From Porticoccaceae bacterium (GTDB taxonomy: Bacteria; Pseudomonadota; Gammaproteobacteria; Pseudomonadales; Porticoccaceae): 44,986 nucleotides of DNA. The position numbers were made by a program, and so were the translations under genes. Shown piece after piece: positions 8,235-17,298 of the stretch (position 1 is the first letter of the stretch; each line of letters begins with the position of its first letter). Location: positions 1 to 44,986 of the forward strand of contig CACEBC010000016.1 in NCBI GenBank assembly GCA_902557735.1, given 5' to 3'. The notes under the pieces were generated by a model, which had not been told where the DNA came from, ran no database searches, and saw only the letters and a list, made by a program, of their open reading frames with translations.

Positions 8235-11138
8235 ATGTTGGAAATATTTGACCCACAAGTGGATGATGACGTTCTGACAAGTTCCGATGTCTCATCGGTA
8301 TTGGCCGGAAAGGAAAAAGATTTTGGTACCCCGATGAGTAGAGAGTCACGTCAAGTTACTCTCTCAATTGATGGAGAAGAAGTAACTGTTCCGATGGGCA
8401 CCTCAGTGATGCGCGCTGCTGCAGAGCTCGAAATAGACATTCCAAGGCTGTGTGCGACGGATAAATTAGAATCATTCGGGTCTTGCCGAATCTGCTTGGT
8501 GGAAATTAAGGGTCGACGGGGATTTCCAGCGGCTTGTACCACTCCGGTTGAGGCGGGAATGGAAGTTAGCACTCAAAGAGAGGCCACCAAAAAATTGCGG
8601 CGAAATGTCATGGAGTTGTACATGACAGATCATCCGTCTGAACGCGATTCAGTCACCATCAATGGTGGCAGTGAGATGTACTTGACGGCACAGAAGCTTG
8701 GGTTAGATCATGTGCGCTATGGTAGCAATGGGCGGAACCATTTAACCTCTCAAAAGGACGATTCGAATCCCTACTTCACTTTTGACCCATCGGCATGCAT
8801 TGTTTGCTCGAGATGCGTGCGTGCATGTGATGAAGTGCAGGGAACGTTTGCTTTGACTATCGAAGGTCGAGGCTTCGAATCCAAAGTAAGCGCCAGTGGG
8901 TCCAGTAATTTTATGGACTCTGAGTGTGTATCATGTGGGGCATGCGTGGATGTATGCCCAACTACTGCACTGACTGAGAAAACTATCCTTGAGTCAGGCA
9001 TGCCGGATCGTTCTGTAACCACGACATGCGCCTATTGCGGGGTAGGGTGTTCGTTTAAAGCTGAAATGAATGGCGATCAGGTCGTTCGAATGGCGCCTTT
9101 CAAGGAGGGTAAAGCGAATGAGGGTCACGCTTGCGTCAAAGGACGATTTGCGTTCGGTTATGCCTCTCACGCCGATAGAATTACCACGCCAATGATTCGA
9201 GACACAATCGACGAGCCTTGGCGTGAAGTATCATGGTCTGAGGCGATTGATCATGCGGCTAGCAGATTCAAGGCTATTCAAAGCAAATTTGGCCGGTTAA
9301 GTATTGGAGCCATCTCATCGTCGCGTTGCACGAATGAGGAGGTTTACCTTGTGCAGAAGATGGTGCGCGCCGGTTTTGGCAATAACAACATTGACACCTG
9401 TGCACGGGTATGCCACTCGCCCACAGGTTTTGGGCTGAAAACAACTTTAGGAGAGTCAGCTGGAACTCAGACCTTTGCTTCTGTGGCTGATGCCGATGTT
9501 GTGATTATTATGGGTGCCAACCCTACTGAAGCCCACCCCGTTTTTGGTTCTCGTTTAAAACGCAGACTTCGCGAGGGGGCGAAGCTAATCGTGATCGACC
9601 CGCGTGAAATAGAGCTTGTAAGCTCCCCTCACGTCAAATCTGATTATCATCTTCCAGTTCGTCCTGGCACTAATGTGGTTTTGCTTAATGCCCTGGCCCA
9701 TACAATCGTTACTGAAGGTCTCGAGGACAAAAGTTATATTAGAGAACGTTGCGAGCTATCGGAGTATGAGAAATGGTCCACGTTTATTTCCGATGATAGA
9801 CACTCGCCTGAAAACACTGAGCTGCATAGCGGAGTGCCTGCAGAGGACGTCAGGGGTGCAGCTCGTCTATTTAGTAGTTGCGCCAACGGCGCAATCTTTT
9901 ATGGCCTAGGAGTTACGGAGCATAGCCAAGGCTCCACAGCGGTAATGGCCATCGCCAACCTCGCGATGTTAACAGGAAATTTGGGGCGTGATGGAGTTGG
10001 TGTTAATCCACTTCGCGGGCAGAATAATGTCCAGGGTTCTTGTGATATGGGTTCTTTTCCTCATGAATTGCCGGGCTACCGGCATATTTCTGATAATAAT
10101 ACTCGAAGCATATTTGAGGAGGACTGGGGGGTCACGCTGGATTCGGAGCCAGGATTCCGGATTCCTAATATGTTTAATGCGGCTGTGGAGGGCGACTTTA
10201 AGGGACTATATTGTCAGGGGGAGGATATTGCCCAATCGGATCCGAACACACAGCATGTGGAAGCAGCGCTTTGCGCAATGGAATGCGTTGTCGTGCAAGA
10301 TATTTTTCTCAATGAAACAGCTAAATATGCGCACGTGTTTTTGCCAGGCGCATCGTTTTTAGAGAAGGATGGAACATTTACAAATGCTGAGCGACGCATA
10401 TCACCAGTTCGCAAAGCTATTGAGCCCCTCAGTGGTAAGGCGGATTGGGAGGCCACTATGCAGCTTGCCAATGCTCTGGGTTGCCAAATGAGCTATGAGC
10501 ATCCCTCAGAAATAATGGACGAGATAGCGAGACTTACTCCAACATTCCGAGGAGTATCCTATGGCAAGCTAGATGCGCTAGGCAGCATTCAGTGGCCTTG
10601 CAATGAGGATGCGCCAATGGGAACACCCATTATGCATGTGGATAAATTCGTCCGCGGCAAAGGTTTTTTTGCAATGACTGAGTACGTACCATCCGATGAG
10701 CGATCAAATAAGCGATTTCCATTGCTATTGACGACAGGACGAATCCTATCCCAATACAACGTTGGTGCTCAAACTAGGCGGACAGCGAATAGTTCTTGGC
10801 ATGAGGAAGATATACTGGAGATCCATCCACATGATGCGGAAGAGCGGGGGGTTTCTGAGGGAGATTGGGTAGGTATTGCCAGTCGCGTCGGAGATACTGT
10901 GCTCCGTGCCCAGTTGACTGAAAGAGTGAAACCAGGTGTGGTTTATACAACCTTTCACCATCCTGTTTCTGGCGCTAACGTTATTACTACCGATAACAGC
11001 GATTGGGCAACTAACTGTCCAGAATATAAAGTCACTGCTGTTCAAGTATCTAAAGTGACTCAGCCATCACGCTGGCAGGCCAGGCAGAAACGGTTCGATA
11101 AACGTCAGCAGCGGTTTCTTCGGGAAGCGCGAGTGTAA
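8235..11138 (+). CDS. fdsA: NAD-dependent formate dehydrogenase alpha subunit (molybdopterin catalytic subunit)
   Basis: Catalytic subunit that oxidises formate to CO2 at a bis-molybdopterin guanine dinucleotide centre. Domains in order: a NuoG-like [2Fe-2S] domain (Cys73, 84, 87, 101), two ferredoxin-type [4Fe-4S] clusters (Cys188/191/194/198 and Cys231/234/237/241), a cofactor-proximal [4Fe-4S] cluster (Cys265/268/272 and the HACVKG cysteine), and the molybdopterin domain with metal ligand Cys393 and catalytic His394 (RVCHSPT). It is therefore a cysteine rather than selenocysteine enzyme. The ATG at 8235 follows GGAG; a longer frame from 8220 overlaps fdsB. Unusually, the His-Cys3 site keeps His133 but has Arg137, Val140 and Ser146 in place of the three cysteines, so that cluster is predicted absent. 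Otherwise the protein is full length. Confidence 0.95.
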   Translation: MLEIFDPQVDDDVLTSSDVSSVLAGKEKDFGTPMSRESRQVTLSIDGEEVTVPMGTSVMRAAAELEIDIPRLCATDKLESFGSCRICLVEIKGRRGFPAACTTPVEAGMEVSTQREATKKLRRNVMELYMTDHPSERDSVTINGGSEMYLTAQKLGLDHVRYGSNGRNHLTSQKDDSNPYFTFDPSACIVCSRCVRACDEVQGTFALTIEGRGFESKVSASGSSNFMDSECVSCGACVDVCPTTALTEKTILESGMPDRSVTTTCAYCGVGCSFKAEMNGDQVVRMAPFKEGKANEGHACVKGRFAFGYASHADRITTPMIRDTIDEPWREVSWSEAIDHAASRFKAIQSKFGRLSIGAISSSRCTNEEVYLVQKMVRAGFGNNNIDTCARVCHSPTGFGLKTTLGESAGTQTFASVADADVVIIMGANPTEAHPVFGSRLKRRLREGAKLIVIDPREIELVSSPHVKSDYHLPVRPGTNVVLLNALAHTIVTEGLEDKSYIRERCELSEYEKWSTFISDDRHSPENTELHSGVPAEDVRGAARLFSSCANGAIFYGLGVTEHSQGSTAVMAIANLAMLTGNLGRDGVGVNPLRGQNNVQGSCDMGSFPHELPGYRHISDNNTRSIFEEDWGVTLDSEPGFRIPNMFNAAVEGDFKGLYCQGEDIAQSDPNTQHVEAALCAMECVVVQDIFLNETAKYAHVFLPGASFLEKDGTFTNAERRISPVRKAIEPLSGKADWEATMQLANALGCQMSYEHPSEIMDEIARLTPTFRGVSYGKLDALGSIQWPCNEDAPMGTPIMHVDKFVRGKGFFAMTEYVPSDERSNKRFPLLLTTGRILSQYNVGAQTRRTANSSWHEEDILEIHPHDAEERGVSEGDWVGIASRVGDTVLRAQLTERVKPGVVYTTFHHPVSGANVITTDNSDWATNCPEYKVTAVQVSKVTQPSRWQARQKRFDKRQQRFLREARV

Positions 11139-11977
11139 TGGCGAAAATTTTAGATCAGGGGACAAGCCATGTATCTAGACAAGTATGGCAGGTTGGTGGC
11201 TTGTCAGAGGGGCTTGACTCGGTTGCTACTGAAGCGGCATTAGCTCTTGTTTACAATGGCGTATCCCATGCAGTCATGATGGGAACGCCCACTGATCTGG
11301 AAGATTTTGCGCTTGGTTTTAGCCTGAACGAAGGCATTCTGCAGGATCCAAAACAATTATTGGATTATCAGGCAGTTGAAACTGAAAAAGGAATTGAACT
11401 ATCAATGACTATTGCCTCTGAATCCTTTGCTCGTTTGAAACAAAGGCGCCGTAGTTTGGTGGGTAGAACGGGTTGCGGCATATGTGGCGCGGAATCGCTA
11501 GCTTCAGCGGTAAGGGAACCTCCTGCGTTGGATGTGTCGACAGCGGAAGGCAAATTATCACATGCGGCCATTCAAAAAGCTGCTGGCGAAATTTGGTCGA
11601 TGCAGAAGTTTCAGCAAGAAACAGGTGCCGTTCATGGAACAGCTTTGTGCAGACCGAATGGTGAGATAATTATGGTTCGCGAAGATGTTGGGCGTCATAA
11701 TGCATTGGACAAACTATTAGGGGCTTTGGCAAAACTTGAGAAAAAACAAAAACGGCAGATAGGTACAGGTTTTGTGGTCACTACTAGCAGGGCTAGTTAC
11801 GAGATGGTGCTTAAAACTGTTACCGCAGGAATCGGTACACTAGCAGCAGTCTCGGCGCCTACCTCCCTAGCCATAGAATTGGCGAACAAGGCAGGTCTAA
11901 CACTCATTGGCTTCTTGAGGATGGACCGGCATGTCGTTTACACGAATAACTGGAGAATTGAGACGGAGGTATTTTAA
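11138..11977 (+). CDS. fdhD: Formate dehydrogenase accessory sulfurtransferase FdhD (FdsC)
   Basis: Maturation factor that transfers sulfur from the IscS cysteine desulfurase to the molybdenum cofactor before insertion into FdsA. The catalytic CxxC is seen as Cys113 and Cys116 in GRTGCGICG, and the family segments TGAVHGTALC, REDVGRHNALDKLLG and TTSRASYEMVLK are all present. Its ATG overlaps the fdsA stop by one base (TAATG), and fdsD follows directly, reproducing the fdsGBACD order of Cupriavidus and Rhodobacter, where this gene is named fdsC. Length of 279 residues is normal. Confidence 0.95.
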   Translation: MAKILDQGTSHVSRQVWQVGGLSEGLDSVATEAALALVYNGVSHAVMMGTPTDLEDFALGFSLNEGILQDPKQLLDYQAVETEKGIELSMTIASESFARLKQRRRSLVGRTGCGICGAESLASAVREPPALDVSTAEGKLSHAAIQKAAGEIWSMQKFQQETGAVHGTALCRPNGEIIMVREDVGRHNALDKLLGALAKLEKKQKRQIGTGFVVTTSRASYEMVLKTVTAGIGTLAAVSAPTSLAIELANKAGLTLIGFLRMDRHVVYTNNWRIETEVF

Positions 11978-11982
11978 AAGGA

Positions 11983-12225
11983 GTGCCAGTAGCAACGCCG
12001 GAAAATTTGATCAAGATGGCCAACCAAATAGCGCTGAATCTCCGAGCTAATGGATCCGATGATTTGGTTGCGGCGCATGTTGCAGCGCATCTTCAAAAGT
12101 TTTGGTCACCGCCGATGAAGCAAATGATCATAAGTCAGCTCAGTGCATCTGAAACGGATTTTTTGCCGGTCACTATTTTGGCCATCGAAAATTTGTCAAA
12201 AATGGAGAACCCCAAAAGCGTTTGA
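11983..12225 (+). CDS. fdsD: NAD-dependent formate dehydrogenase delta subunit
   Basis: Small subunit of the FdsD family, thought to aid assembly or stability of the formate dehydrogenase. The family pattern is clear: LIKMANQIA near the start, HVAAHLQKFWSPPMKQMI in the middle and a C-terminal LPVTILAIENL helix. The likely start is a GTG at 11983, which fits the usual short N-terminus; AAGGAG overlaps it almost without a spacer, so initiation at TTG 12007 or ATG 12016 is also possible. It is the last gene of the fds operon. Confidence 0.85.
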   Translation: MPVATPENLIKMANQIALNLRANGSDDLVAAHVAAHLQKFWSPPMKQMIISQLSASETDFLPVTILAIENLSKMENPKSV

Positions 12226-12232
12226 GCCTCCG

Positions 12233-12255
12233 CTCGATCTGGTTAAAAGATCGAG
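12233..12255 (+). terminator. Hairpin after the fds operon
   Basis: Perfect 8-bp inverted repeat, CTCGATCT and AGATCGAG, with a 7-base loop, eight bases after the fdsD stop. No T-run follows, so it is not a standard intrinsic terminator; it could protect the transcript 3' end. Confidence 0.35.
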
Positions 12256-12296
12256 AGTCAGATAACAGAAAATATCCTTTGACCATTGAATAGAAT

Positions 12297-12313
12297 GTGC
12301 GGTCAGTTTTTAT
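12297..12313 (+). promoter_or_regulatory. GTGCGGTC-TTTTTAT motif upstream of the crotonase-fold gene
   Basis: GTGCGGTCAGTTTTTAT in the 268-base spacer between fdsD and the crotonase-fold gene, 197 bases before that gene's ATG. It matches 15 of 17 positions with the motif at 17299-17315, which lies 196 bases before the TauE start. Nothing else in this spacer looks like a gene. The function is unknown. Confidence 0.3.
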
Positions 12314-12493
12314 GAGATAGTATTATTCTTGCACTGAATTAAAATGCGCCAACTCAGGAATCGGCAGTGGATTTGTCAGTTTTTGGATTACATTAGTTCC
12401 GAGTTATTTCATTTTTTACAGCAATCACGGTCACAGTTTTTAAGAACTAGCGGTGGAAGACAGAATTGAAAATGTAAAGCAAGCTTGGAGGCA

Positions 12494-13300
12494 ATGATGG
12501 AAAGCACTAACGTTATTCTGCAGCAAGAAAAAACTCAATCAGGCATACTTCGCCTGACCTTGAATGATGAGTCTCGAAGAAATGCGTTGTCATATGCAAT
12601 GTTGACAGAGATTTCTGCTGTACTTAACGAAATCGAGTTCGATGAGCGCGTCCGAGTAATTGTTATAGCTGCTAATGGGCCCGCCTTTTGCGCCGGTCAT
12701 GATCTTAAAGAGATTTCCTTAGCTCGGTCGACTCGGGATGGCGGGCGATCTAAGTTCGAGGGTCTTTTTTCGGCATGTGCGTCGGTGATGCAATCGATAG
12801 TAGAGTATCCGAAGCCGGTTATAGCAGAGGTAGCGACAGTCGCTACTGCTGCGGGCTGTCAGTTAGTTGCAAGCTGTGATCTCGCCCTCGCAGCCGATAC
12901 GGCTAGGTTTGCAACCCCGGGAGTGAATATCGGGCTTTTTTGCTCCACTCCGATGGTTGCGTTATCGCGGAATGTCTCTCACAAGCACGCTATGGAAATG
13001 CTGTTGACAGGAGATATGATCAGCGCTGATCGTGCCGAGCAAATGGGTCTTGTGAACAGAGTTCTTCCTGCAGAAGATTTAACATCTAGTACCATGGAAT
13101 TGGCAGAGGGGATTGCGCAAAAGTCGCTATTGACTTTGGCAATGGGAAAGAGAGCATTCTACGCTCAGTCTTCTATGCCGCTCGCCGACGCATACAAATA
13201 TACCTCTCAAGTGATGGTCGATAATTTAATGAAATATGACGCTAAGGAGGGTGTCAGAGCGTTTTTTGAAAAGCGCCGTCCGGAATGGCAAGACAATTAA
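12494..13300 (+). CDS. Enoyl-CoA hydratase/isomerase family protein (ECHDC3-like)
   Basis: Crotonase-fold protein expected to bind an acyl-CoA thioester. The oxyanion-hole signature FCAGHDLKEI and the second conserved region TAAGCQLVASCDLALA are present, and the overall pattern resembles the ECHDC3 subgroup. The two glutamates that catalyse hydration in enoyl-CoA hydratase are not conserved: the first is Gln123 (GCQL) and the second is Gly143 (TPGVNIG), 20 residues apart as in the canonical pair. It is thus unlikely to be a standard hydratase. ATG 12494 or 12497 follows GGAGG; the frame is also open from a TTG at 12485. It stands alone between the fds operon and the PLP enzyme. Confidence 0.85.
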   Translation: MMESTNVILQQEKTQSGILRLTLNDESRRNALSYAMLTEISAVLNEIEFDERVRVIVIAANGPAFCAGHDLKEISLARSTRDGGRSKFEGLFSACASVMQSIVEYPKPVIAEVATVATAAGCQLVASCDLALAADTARFATPGVNIGLFCSTPMVALSRNVSHKHAMEMLLTGDMISADRAEQMGLVNRVLPAEDLTSSTMELAEGIAQKSLLTLAMGKRAFYAQSSMPLADAYKYTSQVMVDNLMKYDAKEGVRAFFEKRRPEWQDN

Positions 13301-13708
13301 AGTTAGTGTTTGACTAAATCATCAACTTAGTGAAATCAATGGGTTTTTCTGGTAAGAAAAAAATAGACACTCGGGTCTTTAATCCTATCAGTGCTTTAGA
13401 TAGAATGCCGCGTCAAGAAGTTTTAGGCCTGATGGCACCGCCATAGGTCATCAATCGTAACTAGAGTGAGGAAAATGGTTAGTGGGCATGCAAAATGCAT
13501 CCCTGCCCATTTTTCACTGTTCGGCCCTTGATTTTAGCGAGTTACAGCCTCAAAACTTGTCGAGCTTCTCTTAATAGTCTGCAGATGAAAAATATGATGG
13601 CTGTTTAGGTGGTCATTTTTCGGGGCAACGACAGAAGCAACCAGGAATTTAAGTAGTTACATCGACGAGCAGTTAGGAACCCAAACAACGAAACATAGGG
13701 GATTATCT
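13301..13708. other. Gene-free spacer with one hairpin
   Basis: This 408-base stretch has no supported coding frame. The only structure I see is the GC-rich hairpin at 13483-13515 described separately. The region immediately before 13709 should hold the promoter of the PLP enzyme, but I find no convincing -35/-10 pair. Confidence 0.5.
13483..13515 (+). terminator. Candidate intrinsic terminator
   Basis: TGGGCA (13483-13488) pairs with TGCCCA (13504-13509) and is followed by TTTTT; an inner TGCA/TGCA stem can form in the loop, or alternatively GGGCATGCA can pair with TGCATCCC. It lies about 180 bases after the crotonase-fold gene stop, rather far for a dedicated terminator. Confidence 0.4.
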
Positions 13709-15526
13709 ATGGAATTTGATCCGAGACGGCAATTGAGCCCACTCCGCAATACGACAGCAGCTAGTCAATCTAGCGACCTTGCCGAAGAGCAAGCTCGTCA
13801 CTTCGGAATAGATCCAGACAGCGATTTTGGTCGCGCTCTCATTATGCTGGCTCACAGCCTCTATGATGTAAATGTTGCGACCCATGACTTGGGGAAGATC
13901 ACATTCGAGGGGCTTTCTCACGTCGATAGAACGGATCGAATAGCGTGGTTTAACGCAAAGCGTTTTATAAGTTTCCAATTGGCAAAAATATTGGATTCGT
14001 TGCAGAACCCCTTGCGGGCATCTTATCAGTCAATTACGACAGATCACCCCGGGTTCGCATCGAAGGGTGCTTACCCGCTCTTTGATAACGTGGCAGCAAT
14101 CTTTTCTTCGACGCCTGTCATAACGCGGACAGCCACCTATTTATTTGCATGCACCGAATGGGTGGAGGATGCTTTCTGTGGCAGAGAACCGTTGCACGAT
14201 ATTTACTCCCGACTCTTAAACCCCACATCTATAAGCTTGGCCAATCACATAATCGATCTTGAATGCGGGGCAGAGTCAAATCAGTATATGGCATGGAATT
14301 TCAATTCTGGAATGGCCGCGATTGATGGTGTAATGAGTCATCTGCTCAGTAGAGACGATATAGTACTCGCTTCTCGGAATATCTATGGTGGAACATATCA
14401 ATTACTGCATGATTGGTTCGCTAAAGAATCGAAACTGGGAGTAGCGCTAGAGTGGTTCGATGGTTATGACTCCAAAGCCTTTGCGATCGCCTTAGAGAAA
14501 GTTGCAGCGCAGTATTCCGACAGAGTGAATAATGGGTCTAAGATTTTTATTTATTTAGAAAGCCCGTGTAATCCCCACGGTTACGTTCTCGATGTGCCCG
14601 GTATTTGCAAGCGTGCCCATGAACTTGGGCACAGAGTAATTGTTGACCCGACGGTTGGAACACCCTTCCTTCAGCCTCTGCTCAAGATCGCCGATCGGAT
14701 GGAACGGCCTGATTTTGTGTTGCATTCATACACCAAAGACTTGGCTGGAACGGGCACTACCACTGCTGGAGTAGTCATTGGTCGCAATGAGGACATGTTT
14801 GTACCTAAAAATAGCAGTGTCGACGCGACTTGGCCAGATGGCAGTGATCGCACGGTGAGTTGGGATCAAAGTATGTTCTGGAATGTCTATTACATCAAGG
14901 GAGGTTTTCTGGATGCGGACAAGGCGTTTGAAGTTCTGAACGGGATGAAAACATATGAGATGCGCGTTTTGCAGAAAGCCATCAACACAGTTGTCCTGGC
15001 CAAAGTTCTTTCATCGCACCCTTGTATTAACGTGTCCTGTCCTGTTTTGGAGGAAAACCCGAACCATGCTCTGCTGGAAAAACACATGTATCTGGGGCTT
15101 CCAGCTCCGCTCTTCACGATCGATATGGAGTCTTCTGAGGCAGAATCTTCGATTAATCCATCGGTCTTCAAGCGCTTTTCAGACTCCCTAGAACCTGCGG
15201 TGGGCCTTCAAGTAAGCATAGGTCAAACAAATTCGTTGGCACTTTGCCCTGCCATGACCACCCATTCTGAACTCTCTGACTCGGCATTATTGGAAGCTGG
15301 CATCCGCAAAACGACTATGCGCATTTCGGTTGGTCTGGAAGACCCTCGGCTCTTCCTCGCGCATTTTATTACTGCTGCTAAAATAACAATAGAGCCGGAA
15401 CATCCCGGATTTTGCGCTGCTTTTCCAAAATCCGCAGAGATTGATGCTCTCTATATCGAGGCCTCGAGTTGGTACACCGCCCGGCATAATGAGGCTCTAC
15501 CTGGAATATCCGAGCTTATGAGATAA
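13709..15526 (+). CDS. PLP-dependent enzyme of the Cys/Met metabolism class, long form
   Basis: Fold-type I pyridoxal-phosphate enzyme related to cystathionine gamma-synthase and methionine gamma-lyase. From about residue 160 the family landmarks appear: YSRLLNPT, the SGMAAI loop after residue 199, IYLESPCNPHG, Asp313 (IVDPTVGTPF) to hold the pyridine nitrogen, Lys343 in HSYTKDLAG as the Schiff-base lysine, and RISVGLEDPRL near the C-terminus. At 605 residues it is about 200 longer than typical members, with about 120 N-terminal residues that I do not recognise and extra residues in the C-terminal half. The ATG follows GGGGAT. The catalytic residues look intact, so it is probably active, but the reaction (gamma-elimination, gamma-replacement or other) cannot be decided. 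Confidence 0.8.
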   Translation: MEFDPRRQLSPLRNTTAASQSSDLAEEQARHFGIDPDSDFGRALIMLAHSLYDVNVATHDLGKITFEGLSHVDRTDRIAWFNAKRFISFQLAKILDSLQNPLRASYQSITTDHPGFASKGAYPLFDNVAAIFSSTPVITRTATYLFACTEWVEDAFCGREPLHDIYSRLLNPTSISLANHIIDLECGAESNQYMAWNFNSGMAAIDGVMSHLLSRDDIVLASRNIYGGTYQLLHDWFAKESKLGVALEWFDGYDSKAFAIALEKVAAQYSDRVNNGSKIFIYLESPCNPHGYVLDVPGICKRAHELGHRVIVDPTVGTPFLQPLLKIADRMERPDFVLHSYTKDLAGTGTTTAGVVIGRNEDMFVPKNSSVDATWPDGSDRTVSWDQSMFWNVYYIKGGFLDADKAFEVLNGMKTYEMRVLQKAINTVVLAKVLSSHPCINVSCPVLEENPNHALLEKHMYLGLPAPLFTIDMESSEAESSINPSVFKRFSDSLEPAVGLQVSIGQTNSLALCPAMTTHSELSDSALLEAGIRKTTMRISVGLEDPRLFLAHFITAAKITIEPEHPGFCAAFPKSAEIDALYIEASSWYTARHNEALPGISELMR

Positions 15527-15622
15527 AAATCGAGAGTCTCCTTGGGCATTACTGATATGGGCAGCGATAACAGAGCGAGCGCTGGCAATGCGTCGCTTGT
15601 TGATGGATGTTATCCGAGTTGA

Positions 15623-16287
15623 ACAAAGAATGAAGCAACGGCGATTTGTCTTTGCGGGGCAGCGGAAATTCGTGTTGTAACCGATAAACCCCTGTTCTCA
15701 GGATTTTGTCATTGTCAGGCCTGCCGCAGAGCGCACTCCGCCCCGCTCTGCCAGATGATTTTGTGGGGAACGTCTAACTTCTGCCCAAAGACTGATCGCC
15801 TTAGGGAGGGAAAATTTGAACTAACTGTTACGAAGGGATATCAAAAGCTCAGACCCGCGAAGTTGGGAAAGGGAATCCTAATTTCCAGATGTTGGGTGTT
15901 AGTCCACATATAGGAGGGCTGGGGCGAATATTTTGCGAAGACTTCGGTGTTATTATGATGACGGCAGTGCTTGCCAGACCATGCAGCGTGTTCAATAACG
16001 GTGACCAAGACAAAGAGATGGTATGCGTTTTCCCATCGACTTTTACAGAAAAATTGTCTGAGTTTATTCAAGTCTGGCAACCTAATATGCATGTGAATTG
16101 CGGCATTGCTGTTTTACCATTGTCCGCGCTTAATGATGGGTTGGCTAAGTGGACCGAGTGGGCTGATGATGTTCTTTGGGTTGATGACCAGAGAGTGAAA
16201 ACTGAAACATTTCAGTTATTAGCCAACTCTGAGGCCTCTGTGCTGCTAGAAATTCTGCTCGGAGACAATCAAATGGATAAAATGTGA
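15623..16287 (+). pseudogene. Frameshifted GFA/CENP-V family protein
   Basis: Two overlapping frames together spell a GFA-family protein, a small zinc-binding fold named after glutathione-dependent formaldehyde-activating enzyme. The first frame (15623-15913) has CLCGAAEIRV and the zinc motif CHCQACRRAHSAP. The second frame, which takes over near 15889-15895, continues with GVSPHIGG and the family tail MHVNCGIAVLPL. The first frame has no good start codon: a TGA precedes it. A single indel would restore continuity across the junction, which falls in the second zinc-ligand region (SRC). Either the gene is decayed or the assembly has a one-base error; the missing start favours decay. Confidence 0.7.
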
Positions 16288-16291
16288 ATGA

Positions 16292-17272
16292 ATGGAGCCG
16301 ATGTGTGCGAAACGGTTAGAGACTCATTTGATGAATAGCGTGTCTGGTCGACGAAACCTTGGGTTGTCTTTGGCATTTGTCGCTATGATCATGTGGGCGG
16401 TATTGCCGATTGCCTTAGTTCAGCTTATGCAGGGACTAGATCCGGTAACGATTACCTTTTTCCGTTTCTTTTTGGCTGCCGCGATCTTAACCGCATACTT
16501 ATCTTTTCGAGGTCGATTACCAAGTTTGTCGAAATTGCTGTTCCCGCGAAGAATGTTTCAATTTTTTTGTGCAGGAACTTTACTCGCCGCAAACTATGCG
16601 CTTTTTATCTTAGGTCTTGAAAAAACCACATCTGAGGCGGCCGAGATCATTATCCAACTCGCCCCAATGCTTTTCCTTTTAGCTGGGATCTGGATCTTCC
16701 AAGAACAGTTTTCTCGGCCTCAATGTTATGGCGCTGTGATCTTCATAATAGGTTTGAGTTTATATTTTACTCATCGGGCTGCAGACCTTTGCATTAATTT
16801 TAGCGACTACGGTGAGGGTATGGTGATGATAGCGGCAGGCGCACTGTTCTGGGCGGGATATGCGATCATTCAGAAGTTTCTAATGGCGGAATTTACCTCC
16901 GGGGAGATATTACTCATCATTTATTGGATTGGCGCAGGGGTATTCTTAATTAAAACGGAATTTTCTTCTTTGCTTCATTTAGACATCTATCATTGGGGGT
17001 TATTGGTGTTTTGCGGTTTAAACACGCTCATTGCTTATGGCAGTTTTTCGGAAGCGCTTGCCCATATAGAAGCTTCACGAGTTAGTGCAATTATGGCTTT
17101 AACTCCAGTTATTACATCGACGATTGTGCAAATATTTCCCATGGAGGGCGTTAGCATTGAACCTATGTATCTTTTAACGTTAGTTGGCGCGACTATGGTC
17201 GTAGTCGGATCTATGATTGTGGCAGTAGCAAAAAAAGAAGTGGGGTGTGTTAGATCCATCAAACAGGATTAA
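16292..17272 (+). CDS. EamA/DMT superfamily permease
   Basis: Ten-helix inner-membrane protein with two EamA repeats, the first from about residue 25 to 155 and the second from about 175 to 310. The repeats show the usual features: AFVAMIMWAVLPIA in helix 1, ITFFRFFLAAAIL in helix 2 and ASRVSAIMALTPVIT in the second half. Such permeases move amino acids, nucleotides or other metabolites, often as exporters, and the substrate is unknown here. Starts are possible at 16292, 16301 or 16331; the last gives a short N-terminus before helix 1, as is usual in the family. The gene begins four bases after the decayed GFA gene. Confidence 0.88.
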   Translation: MEPMCAKRLETHLMNSVSGRRNLGLSLAFVAMIMWAVLPIALVQLMQGLDPVTITFFRFFLAAAILTAYLSFRGRLPSLSKLLFPRRMFQFFCAGTLLAANYALFILGLEKTTSEAAEIIIQLAPMLFLLAGIWIFQEQFSRPQCYGAVIFIIGLSLYFTHRAADLCINFSDYGEGMVMIAAGALFWAGYAIIQKFLMAEFTSGEILLIIYWIGAGVFLIKTEFSSLLHLDIYHWGLLVFCGLNTLIAYGSFSEALAHIEASRVSAIMALTPVITSTIVQIFPMEGVSIEPMYLLTLVGATMVVVGSMIVAVAKKEVGCVRSIKQD

Positions 17273-17298
17273 AAATCTCAGGTGCATCAAAAGGCTCC

